Origin: an uncultured Candidatus Saccharibacteria bacterium
GTDB taxonomy: Bacteria; Patescibacteriota; Saccharimonadia; Saccharimonadales; Saccharimonadaceae
Assembly (NCBI GenBank): GCA_938041555.1
Contig: CALIAC010000019.1
Coordinates: forward strand, 1-12,157
Direction: 5' to 3'
Length of the DNA: 12,157 nucleotides
Made by a program: the position numbers and the translations under genes. Within the stretch, counting starts at the first letter, position 1. Each line of letters begins with the position of its first letter. The notes below the pieces were generated by a model. The model worked only from the letters and a program-made list of their open reading frames with translations. It had not been told where the DNA came from and ran no database searches. This document shows positions 7,407 through 12,157 of this stretch, in pieces.

Positions 7407-7415
7407 TGCTACAAT
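7407..7415 (+). promoter_or_regulatory. Extended -10 promoter ahead of the small ORF and transporter
   Basis: TGCTACAAT is an extended -10 with one mismatch in the hexamer, starting three bases after the preceding gene ends. The predicted start near 7422 is about four bases before the ATG at 7426. No convincing -35 is seen. It would drive the small ORF and the transporter together. Confidence 0.5.
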
Positions 7416-7425
7416 AGTAGCTATT

Positions 7426-7563
7426 ATGACTGTACGACTCCGCGCGACACAAATGCAACCCAGAAATATCTCAGAAGAACCAACAGCCGTCTCTCATACA
7501 TCAACACTGCTGGATTTATATGCAACATTGAAGCAGCTAAGAAACTGGCCAGGATATCATTAA
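7426..7563 (+). CDS. Possible small protein or leader peptide (45 aa) ahead of the transporter
   Basis: A 45-codon ORF starts just after an extended -10 box and ends with TAA three bases before the transporter ATG, in the same frame. The peptide begins MTVRLRATQMQPRN; its C-terminal half (TSTLLDLYATLKQL) could form an amphipathic helix. No family is recognised and there is no signal or membrane segment. Support comes from position only: it fills the gap between promoter and transporter exactly, and the near-touching stop and start would allow translational coupling for a transporter that lacks a well-placed Shine-Dalgarno site. The alternative is that it is a chance ORF in a 5' UTR of about 145 bases. 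Confidence 0.4.
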   Translation: MTVRLRATQMQPRNISEEPTAVSHTSTLLDLYATLKQLRNWPGYH

Positions 7564-7566
7564 CTT

Positions 7567-8409
7567 ATGTGGTACAGCTTTCTCATCCTCCATCTCGTTG
7601 GGCTTGTCGGGTATAATCTGGTGCTGCGTCGCTCACTGAGCCGACGCGCCGACCCTTGGGTGCAGGCTGCACTCATGCAGACAGGTATTGCTCTCCCGAT
7701 TATTATCGTATCGTGGTTCGTGCCACTTCATCTCAGTGCTATGACTGGCGAGGTAGGTTTCCTCTTGTGTCTGGCGTTAAATCTCACCATAGCGCTCCAT
7801 ATTACCAATACGCTGTCGTTGCAGCGTCTCGAGGCAGGTGTCCATTCGGTTTTGTATAATGTACGGCTACTCTTTGTGACCATCCTTGGTGTCATTCTCC
7901 TTGGAGAATATGTCTCATTCCTCCAAATTGTTGGTGGTGGGCTTATCTTCATGGCTGCCTTCATCATTCGTCAGCGAGGATCACACAAGGTTACTCGAGC
8001 TGGTGTTGCGTGGGCTGTGAGCTGCGCTATGACAATTGCCTGTTTGAATATTGTTGAGAAAAAGCTTGTAACTTCTGTTGGCTACGTTACCTATATGACG
8101 CTTATGGCATATATCGCAACACCGCTTCTGTGGAGTATTGTCCTGGTGCTTAAACGACCGATTGATCGTCAGCTCTTTTGTCAAAAGAAGACCTATCTGC
8201 TCATGACATTTCGGGCTTTGTCTGCACATTGTTTTGTGCTCGCTCTTAGTACAGGGCTGGTGAGCATCACGAGTTTCATTTCTGGGACCGGGGTTATTAT
8301 CATCATGATACTCGGCGCATTACTGCTTGGTGAGCGTGATCACCCACGACAAAAGATCCTCGCGACGATGCTAGCGACACTCGGTCTTGCCTGTATCGTG
8401 TGGAAATAA
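7567..8409 (+). CDS. EamA/DMT-superfamily membrane transporter (280 aa)
   Basis: This is a polytopic inner-membrane protein of the drug/metabolite transporter fold with about ten hydrophobic helices and no signal peptide. It shows the internal two-fold repeat of EamA proteins: LGVILLGEYVSFLQIVGGG near 107-125 in the first half and LGALLLGERDHPRQK near 249-263 in the second, each with the conserved LLGE. Length is typical (about 280-300). The family exports or exchanges small metabolites, amino acids or sugar derivatives; the substrate cannot be told from sequence. The ATG gives a clean first helix directly. AGGA lies about 13 bases upstream, too far to be a good Shine-Dalgarno, so coupling to the preceding small ORF is plausible. 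It is convergent with the cupin gene and the two stop codons are adjacent with no base between them. Confidence 0.87.
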   Translation: MWYSFLILHLVGLVGYNLVLRRSLSRRADPWVQAALMQTGIALPIIIVSWFVPLHLSAMTGEVGFLLCLALNLTIALHITNTLSLQRLEAGVHSVLYNVRLLFVTILGVILLGEYVSFLQIVGGGLIFMAAFIIRQRGSHKVTRAGVAWAVSCAMTIACLNIVEKKLVTSVGYVTYMTLMAYIATPLLWSIVLVLKRPIDRQLFCQKKTYLLMTFRALSAHCFVLALSTGLVSITSFISGTGVIIIMILGALLLGERDHPRQKILATMLATLGLACIVWK

Positions 8410-8757
8410 CTACTTTCCTGTGATACGCACGAATATCATCTCATGTTCGTCTGGCCCTGGGTTGTGGATCTTGTGCTGCGTATCGGGTGGAAAGATAAAG
8501 ACATCGCCTGGATTGTAGGTGTATGTACCATCTGCATCAGACACCTCACCACTGCCCTTGAGGACAATCATTGTCTCTTCGACACCAGGGTGATCATGCC
8601 AATCAAAGGTCGCGCCTGCAGGCAGCCAACCATGGGTGATCGCCTCGCAATATGGGCTTGTGGCGTGCTCAGCCGACACATAGACTTTGCGCGCCCCACT
8701 GCCACCGTGGGCAGATTCTTTAGGGATGGTGGTTGCTGGACGTTTGATAATGCGCAT
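8410..8757 (-). CDS. Small single-domain cupin protein (115 aa)
   Basis: Both cupin motifs are present. Motif 1 runs from G48 through HDHPGVEE (His54, His56, Glu60, Glu61) to G68. Motif 2 runs from PGDVFIFPPDTQH (Gly84, Pro90, His95) to N99. The two first-motif histidines, a glutamate and His95 form the usual metal site of this beta-barrel family, so a bound divalent metal is likely. Such small cupins bind or isomerise small molecules or act as oxygenases; the substrate is unknown. The length is typical for a minimal cupin. AAGGAG lies six bases before the ATG. It is the second gene of a short operon, 21 bp after the two-TM protein gene, and its stop codon touches that of the convergent transporter gene. 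Confidence 0.9.
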   Translation of the reverse strand: MRIIKRPATTIPKESAHGGSGARKVYVSAEHATSPYCEAITHGWLPAGATFDWHDHPGVEETMIVLKGSGEVSDADGTYTYNPGDVFIFPPDTQHKIHNPGPDEHEMIFVRITGK

Positions 8758-8763
8758 GGGTTG

Positions 8764-8769
8764 CTCCTT
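8764..8769 (-). promoter_or_regulatory. Shine-Dalgarno site of the cupin gene
   Basis: AAGGAG on the minus strand, six bases before the ATG at 8757. It confirms the cupin start and shows that this genome uses canonical Shine-Dalgarno initiation inside operons. Confidence 0.75.
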
Positions 8770-8778
8770 TCTATTTAC

Positions 8779-9441
8779 TTATTGCTGCAGTTTTTGCTTA
8801 TAGTAAAAGGCGTTTGCCTCGATCTCTTCCACTGTGTCTGGGAATTGCTGCCCAAGTTGGGTGCGACTAAGTTTTAGTACAGCATCTTGTGGGCTGAGCT
8901 CAGATGCAGCCAGGGCTTGGCGCACATATTCGCGAATACGCCAATACTGCTGGCCATCCTTGATAAGCTGCTCCCTTGGTGCACTGAGCGCACCTACCAT
9001 CATGCCTGTGGCGGTGCGGCTCGCTTTTTTGAATATGGTGATGCCGACGGCAACAATCAGCAGCCACAGCCCAATAAGCAATACGATGGCGCTTTGCTTG
9101 GGGTTGCATATTGCCACCAGCACAAGCGCACCAGTTATACCAACGGCGATCTTATGCCGCTTCACGAAGCTACTATTCTCCCCTGGCTGCTGCACGGCCG
9201 TCGCATCTGGGTTGGGCTCACTAGGAAAGGGATATGGCATCTCGCTCAGCGCGCCGCACGCAATAATATGTGAAAGGTCATCGCGGACAATTGGATCGAA
9301 GTGCTCAATGCGGTAGTCGTCCTGCAGTTTCTTGGCCGATCCATCAATAACATCAACTACCATAGCCACACCAGTCTGAGCCGCCATATCCCCGAGCGTT
9401 ACACCAGCCCCGATGCCAAACGAATTTTTAAACCATCCCAT
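8779..9441 (-). CDS. Unrecognised protein with two adjacent membrane helices (220 aa)
   Basis: I do not recognise a family. The N-terminal third (1-95) is mostly polar with a Gly-rich start (about 8-34: FGIGAGVTLGD, then VAMVVDVIDG). Two hydrophobic segments follow, about 97-112 and 116-137, separated by a very short turn (NPKQS), so they probably form a membrane hairpin with both ends on the same side. The positively charged KRHK before and FKK after the hairpin suggest both ends are cytoplasmic. The C-terminal region (about 155-220) is helical, with LSPQDAVLKL and a final acidic VEEIEAN segment. There is no signal peptide. AAGGAG lies seven bases before the ATG. It is the first gene of an operon with the cupin gene. 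The function is unknown; a small membrane anchor or holin-like role cannot be decided from sequence. Confidence 0.8.
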   Translation of the reverse strand: MGWFKNSFGIGAGVTLGDMAAQTGVAMVVDVIDGSAKKLQDDYRIEHFDPIVRDDLSHIIACGALSEMPYPFPSEPNPDATAVQQPGENSSFVKRHKIAVGITGALVLVAICNPKQSAIVLLIGLWLLIVAVGITIFKKASRTATGMMVGALSAPREQLIKDGQQYWRIREYVRQALAASELSPQDAVLKLSRTQLGQQFPDTVEEIEANAFYYKQKLQQ

Positions 9442-9448
9442 GCTTGCA

Positions 9449-9454
9449 CTCCTT
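9449..9454 (-). promoter_or_regulatory. Shine-Dalgarno site of the two-TM protein gene
   Basis: AAGGAG on the minus strand, seven bases before the ATG at 9441, which fixes the start of this gene. Confidence 0.75.
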
Positions 9455-9517
9455 CTCTTGCATCCACCACAGCCAATCGATGGACAAAACTTTTCTTATC
9501 ACAGAATAGCTGATGTA

Positions 9518-9523
9518 ATTATA
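9518..9523 (-). promoter_or_regulatory. Candidate -10 box for the two-TM protein/cupin operon
   Basis: TATAAT on the minus strand in the 168-bp gap between this operon and the pgeF-like gene. No good -35 or TGn extension accompanies it, so the call rests on the perfect hexamer and position. It would give a 5' UTR of about 70 bases, in keeping with the Shine-Dalgarno-led start. Nothing else was recognised in the gap. Confidence 0.3.
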
Positions 9524-9609
9524 TATTGCAAGGCAGGCGGGAGAAGCCAATGCAGCCATACCACAGAGGAGCTTGACGTTCGTTTATCTGCGGATTGCCG
9601 TTAATTTTC

Positions 9610-10344
9610 TCACATCATTGCCAGCACCGCAAACCGCCCACTGGTGTCACCCGCTGTGTGCGAGAAGTAGTCGGGGTTTGTTACTGTATCGACAGGCGAG
9701 ATGTGGATATTGCGTAGCGCGATGCCCGCGCGCTGGCATGCAGCAGCATTAAAGCCCGGCAAGTCAAGATGGATACCATCAGCTTCGTGCGAGCAAAAGG
9801 GCCGCCAAGCTGGGTCGGCCGCTTGGTCGAAATACTGCATCACATAGCTCTGCCGCTGCGCGCTCGGGCTCATCCAGACAATGATATCCTCTGCCCGAGA
9901 GCCTTCGTGGACGAGGCGATCAATTGTCCGCACGAGTAGTGGTGAGAGTGTCGAATGCCGCCCCAGGTGCAATAGCGCGAGCACCCGTTGCACCGGATCA
10001 TACAGCACCGTCGCCACGCAATCAGCCACTGGCAACAATAGCCCCACTCCAGGTGAGCGCGTCACGAGGCCATCTGCCACGATCTCGGCAGTATGGCGAG
10101 TCGTCGCAGCGCTATCGACCTCGCAGAGCTGGTCATAGCTGCGGCCTGCGCCATAGACAACCCGCTGATACACCACATCCGTATATGCAGCCCCGCTCGC
10201 CTGGCAAAAGGCCTGTCGGTGTGCTACCACCCGTGAGTGGTGTGTTTCGCCCAGTGTGCGGTCGAGCATTGTGCCATCACTACTCGATGACACGCTAACG
10301 AGGAGTTCTGACGGGAAGCAGGTAGGCTGATCTTGTCTAATCAT
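9610..10344 (-). CDS. Divergent PgeF/YfiH-family (laccase-domain) protein (244 aa)
   Basis: The overall pattern is that of the PgeF/YfiH/LACC1 family: ADGLVTRSPGV (90-100), then PVADC with Cys109, YDP (115-117), a His at 126 in LLHLG, MSPSA (158-162), and a C-terminal YFSH...TSGRFAVLA segment. Family members have been reported as copper-dependent purine nucleoside enzymes and, in E. coli, as an editing hydrolase in peptidoglycan synthesis. The usual metal triad is His-Cys-His. Here the Cys and the second His are kept, but the first, normally in QVHG, is absent (YQRVVYG at 59-65), and HAGWRG has become HLGRHS. Activity is therefore uncertain. Length is normal for the family. The ATG is 14 bp from the divergent IMPase-family ATG and has no Shine-Dalgarno; a TATATA lies at -12 to -7. 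Confidence 0.75.
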   Translation of the reverse strand: MIRQDQPTCFPSELLVSVSSSSDGTMLDRTLGETHHSRVVAHRQAFCQASGAAYTDVVYQRVVYGAGRSYDQLCEVDSAATTRHTAEIVADGLVTRSPGVGLLLPVADCVATVLYDPVQRVLALLHLGRHSTLSPLLVRTIDRLVHEGSRAEDIIVWMSPSAQRQSYVMQYFDQAADPAWRPFCSHEADGIHLDLPGFNAAACQRAGIALRNIHISPVDTVTNPDYFSHTAGDTSGRFAVLAMM

Positions 10345-10358
10345 ATATACTATATATC
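10345..10358. promoter_or_regulatory. 14-bp bidirectional leaderless promoter core
   Basis: The whole gap between two divergent ATGs is 14 bp and almost pure A/T. On the plus strand TATACT (10346-10351) lies at -13 to -8 of the right-hand ATG. On the minus strand TATATA (10356-10351) lies at -12 to -7 of the left-hand ATG, with TTGCTT (10380-10375) as a -35 at 18 bp inside the opposite coding sequence. There is no room for a Shine-Dalgarno in either direction. The two -10 boxes abut and share a base, so they may compete. Confidence 0.6.
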
Positions 10359-11159
10359 ATGTCATTTCATCGTGAAGCAACATTTTTTTCAGTCATTGCA
10401 CCAGAGATTTTAGCAATACATCAGTCCACCCATCAAGCCAATCATATCTACACCATCAAAGCACACCCCAATGATACAACGACCGACTTAGATATCGCCA
10501 TTGAGCGGCAGATAGTCAAGACGATTCATCAATATTTTCCGAGCGATAAGATCCTCAGTGAAGAAGAACATACAGACACTACAAGAGACAATGGACATGT
10601 CTGGATTATTGATCCATTATGCGGAACGAATAACCTTAGTCGTCATATCTATCTGTATTGCACTAACATTGCGCTCGCAATCAACGGTCACTTGGTTGCA
10701 AGCTGTGTGATTAATTTTATGGATGGCAACTATTACTGGTCAGTTGGTGCTGGTGTGTTTGAAGGTAACCAACCATTCGTTCCTACGCCGGCGCTACCTG
10801 GAACAACCATCGATGTCGATCTTGGCACGACCGCCAAATTGCCACTAGCCATGAAACAAAAGCATATTCAGATTATTTCATACCTGCAGCAACATACAGA
10901 CTATATGCTTTTATCACTCAATAGTTCACTTGCAAGCCTGTTTGTTGCTCTAGGGAGGCTCGATGGCATTATCAATATTCAAACAAACCCCTGGGACGTC
11001 TGTGCAAGCTCTTTTCTTGCACAACAGCTCGGCTGTGCTGTGTGCGCGTTAGATGGTTCACCATGGACAATAGATTCACCAGGCTATATTTTTGCTCGTA
11101 CTGACTCTATCAAGCATATACTCATTACAGCTTGCCGTGCTGTCGCCAAGCATTCATAA
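10359..11159 (+). CDS. Inositol-monophosphatase-family protein with altered metal site (266 aa)
   Basis: The fold signatures of the IMPase/SuhB family are clear. TTDLDIAIE (41-49) matches the early acidic helix; FPSDKILSEEE (60-70) matches the metal-binding GEE region; WIIDPLCGTNN (82-92) matches WIIDPIDGTxNF; SSLASLFVALGRLDG (189-203) and PWDVCASSFLAQQLGC (211-226) match the C-terminal WDxAA block with Asp213. Family enzymes remove phosphate from inositol phosphates and similar sugars using magnesium bound by the two Asp of DPxDGT, a Glu and the WD Asp. Here the second Asp is Cys88. The codon is TGC, at least two changes from any Asp codon, so a single read error does not explain it. It may be inactive or altered in specificity. 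Length matches the family. It is leaderless by the -10 position and overlaps rsmA by 35 bp at the 3' end. Confidence 0.85.
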   Translation: MSFHREATFFSVIAPEILAIHQSTHQANHIYTIKAHPNDTTTDLDIAIERQIVKTIHQYFPSDKILSEEEHTDTTRDNGHVWIIDPLCGTNNLSRHIYLYCTNIALAINGHLVASCVINFMDGNYYWSVGAGVFEGNQPFVPTPALPGTTIDVDLGTTAKLPLAMKQKHIQIISYLQQHTDYMLLSLNSSLASLFVALGRLDGIINIQTNPWDVCASSFLAQQLGCAVCALDGSPWTIDSPGYIFARTDSIKHILITACRAVAKHS

Positions 11160-11916
11160 TTTGTAGCCACTGGGCAATCGACACATCCTCTGCCCGCCAG
11201 TCTGGCGATATACCAGCGTGTTGCAGCATCGTCTCGACTTCTGTCTTGTCTAGTGCAAGGCCCGCCGCAAGTGCACTGCGCAGCTTCTTGCGCTTAGCTA
11301 CAAACCCCGCCCGTACCACGCGGAAGAAGTCATTTTCGTCTGCTGGCGACACGAGAGGCTGAGCACGCGTCTCGAGCACCACTACCTGCGAATCTACCTT
11401 GGGCGGTGGCACAAAAAACTGGCGCGGTACCACTGGGCCTTGCTTCGCCTCAGCATAGAGCTGAGCGCTCACTCCCAATAGGCTCATTGCGCCGGGCTCA
11501 GCGGCAATTCGCTCAGCCACCTCCTTCTGCACCAGCAGTACTGTGCGGCGCGGCTTATTCTCCGCTGTCAGCAGCTTTTGGACAATCTTGCTCGTAATGT
11601 AATACGGCACATTTGCTACCACGACATAGCCAGCGGGAAGCTGGCTAAGGTCAAACTGCAGAATATCCTCATGTACGACTGTTAATTGCTTGCCGGGGAA
11701 TTGTCCTGGTAGTTTGCGCGCTAGATCAGCATCGTACTCTACCGCGGTTACCCTGCCCGCCCGAGCAAGGAGCCGGCTCGTCAATGTACCAAGCCCCGGG
11801 CCAATCTCTAGCACCGTATCATCAGGGGTCAGTGCTGCTGCATCGGCAATCGCCGCTAGCATATCCGGGTCTTTAAGCCAATGCTGCCCCAGAGATTTTT
11901 TATTTTGTAATGCCAT
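11125..11916 (-). CDS. rsmA: 16S rRNA (adenine1518-N6/adenine1519-N6)-dimethyltransferase
   Basis: RsmA (KsgA) transfers four methyl groups from S-adenosylmethionine to two adjacent adenines in the 3'-terminal hairpin of 16S rRNA, a late step of small-subunit assembly; its loss gives kasugamycin resistance. The sequence shows KKSLGQHWL (6-14), the SAM-binding VLEIGPGLGTLT (35-46), the acidic ribose-binding VEYD (59-62), HEDIL (82-86), the catalytic NVPYYIT (102-108), QKEVAERI (130-137), FFVPPPKVDS (167-176) and the C-terminal FVAKRKKLRS (205-214). Length is typical (about 260-280). The ATG at 11916 begins just before the conserved start and is preceded at -12 to -7 by a perfect TATAAT, so the mRNA is probably leaderless. 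Its last 35 bases overlap the 3' end of the convergent IMPase-family gene. Confidence 0.96.
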   Translation of the reverse strand: MALQNKKSLGQHWLKDPDMLAAIADAAALTPDDTVLEIGPGLGTLTSRLLARAGRVTAVEYDADLARKLPGQFPGKQLTVVHEDILQFDLSQLPAGYVVVANVPYYITSKIVQKLLTAENKPRRTVLLVQKEVAERIAAEPGAMSLLGVSAQLYAEAKQGPVVPRQFFVPPPKVDSQVVVLETRAQPLVSPADENDFFRVVRAGFVAKRKKLRSALAAGLALDKTEVETMLQHAGISPDWRAEDVSIAQWLQIMNAWRQHGKL

Positions 11917-11922
11917 GATTGT

Positions 11923-11931
11923 ATTATACCA
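11923..11931 (-). promoter_or_regulatory. Extended -10 promoter of rsmA
   Basis: The minus strand reads TGGTATAAT, a perfect extended -10, with the hexamer at -12 to -7 of the rsmA ATG: the same arrangement as metG. The -35 region has no match to TTGACA and is instead covered by the inverted repeat at 11943-11959. Confidence 0.65.
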
Positions 11932-11942
11932 GGGTTAGCGAT

Positions 11943-11959
11943 GTTATGCTCTGCATAAC
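11943..11959. promoter_or_regulatory. Perfect inverted repeat over the -35 region of rsmA
   Basis: GTTATGC and GCATAAC, seven-base perfect arms, flank TCT. The element starts 15 bp upstream of the rsmA -10 hexamer and so covers the expected -35 position. It could be a repressor or activator site. No T-run follows on either strand, so a terminator is less likely. Confidence 0.4.
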
Positions 11960-11994
11960 TGACTGATACCTTCTATAACCATAATTTCTTTTTG

Positions 11995-12134
11995 TCATAA
12001 TTCTTATACTCTATCTTCTCCTTCTTTATCTATTTATATCTTTATAACTTTCTTTATCTAATATCTATCTATTTCTATACCTATCTCTATAACTCTCTTT
12101 CTCTATATTTCTATATCTATATTCTTATCTCCCT
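11995..12134. repeat. 140-nt G-free, C/T/A low-complexity tract with degenerate TATCTA-like repeats
   Basis: From 11995 to 12134 the plus strand contains no G at all; the minus strand has no C. The tract is made of irregular short units such as TATCTA, CTATAAC, TTTCT and CTCTCT, with no constant period. No reading frame through it begins with a usable start codon, so it is not coding in the window. RNA from either strand would be nearly unstructured. It lies about 80 bp upstream of the rsmA start; nothing else is recognised between 11960 and the window end. Possible roles are an unwinding element, an unstructured leader for a gene beyond the window, or neutral repeat drift. Confidence 0.55.
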
Positions 12135-12157
12135 GAGTACATGACATAACCGTCACA

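Noticed and set aside
8834..9316. 160-codon plus-strand ORF opposite the two-TM protein gene
   Set aside because: It is antisense to a gene with a good Shine-Dalgarno and coherent membrane helices; the peptide is Ser/Cys/Arg-rich without domain pattern and has no start signal.
9442..9609. tRNA or other structured RNA in the 168-bp gap
   Set aside because: No cloverleaf arms, T-loop GTTCRA context with paired acceptor, or strong hairpin was found by eye; only a candidate -10 box is supported.
9610..9612. UGA recoded as glycine (code 25)
   Set aside because: TGA ends the pgeF-like gene right after its conserved C-terminal motif and never appears inside the long intact genes, so the standard bacterial code fits.
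9924..10298. Plus-strand ORFs (124 and 85 codons) within the pgeF-like gene
   Set aside because: They are shadow frames of a GC-richer gene; the minus strand has the ADC/GR.A family motifs.
11995..12134. CRISPR array or coding repeat in the G-free tract
   Set aside because: There are no equal-length repeats with regular spacers, and the one longer open frame is preceded by a stop with no start codon.

Overview
The window looks like a piece of a small, densely packed bacterial chromosome. I favour a member of Patescibacteria/CPR, most likely Candidatus Saccharibacteria (TM7). The reasons are mid-range GC, very short or absent intergenic spaces, convergent genes that abut or overlap, several apparently leaderless genes, and two large unrecognised gene families beside a few universal housekeeping genes. 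TGA acts as a normal stop (for example the pgeF-like gene), so the UGA=Gly code of Absconditabacteria/Gracilibacteria is unlikely. The taxonomic call is inference.

Layout. 1-111 (-): the first 37 codons of methionyl-tRNA synthetase. 151-5032 (-): two large genes of unknown function, 1248 and 348 residues. They are built from one repeated ~150-residue module family marked by a Tyr...Ala...Trp-Gly motif; the long protein is a duplicated cassette (A-B-C-D twice, then A) and the short one is A-A. 5171-7403 (+): two paralogous DNA-binding proteins with a shared novel N-terminal domain and three or two helix-turn-helix units. They are divergent from the module genes across 138 bp that holds a consensus promoter with a palindrome over its -35. 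The second gene seems to have lost its ATG to a one-base frameshift in an A5C5 run. 7426-8409 (+): a possible 45-residue small protein, then an EamA/DMT-type transporter. 8410-9441 (-): a two-gene operon with good Shine-Dalgarno sites, an unrecognised two-TM protein followed by a small cupin. 9610-10344 (-) and 10359-11159 (+): a degenerate PgeF/YfiH-type protein and an inositol-monophosphatase-family protein, divergent across only 14 bp. 11125-11916 (-): rsmA (ksgA), overlapping the preceding gene tail-to-tail by 35 bp. 11917-12157: rsmA promoter, a perfect inverted repeat, and a 140-nt tract with no G on the + strand.

How it fits together. The housekeeping genes (metG, rsmA) are ordinary. 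The most interesting part is 151-7403: the module proteins and the multi-HTH regulators share a divergent control region and may form one regulated accessory locus. A second theme is translation start: at least four genes, perhaps seven, have a -10 box so close to the ATG that the mRNA would carry few or no leader bases, while operon-internal genes keep AAGGAG-type sites. All functions beyond recognisable families are inference from sequence alone.
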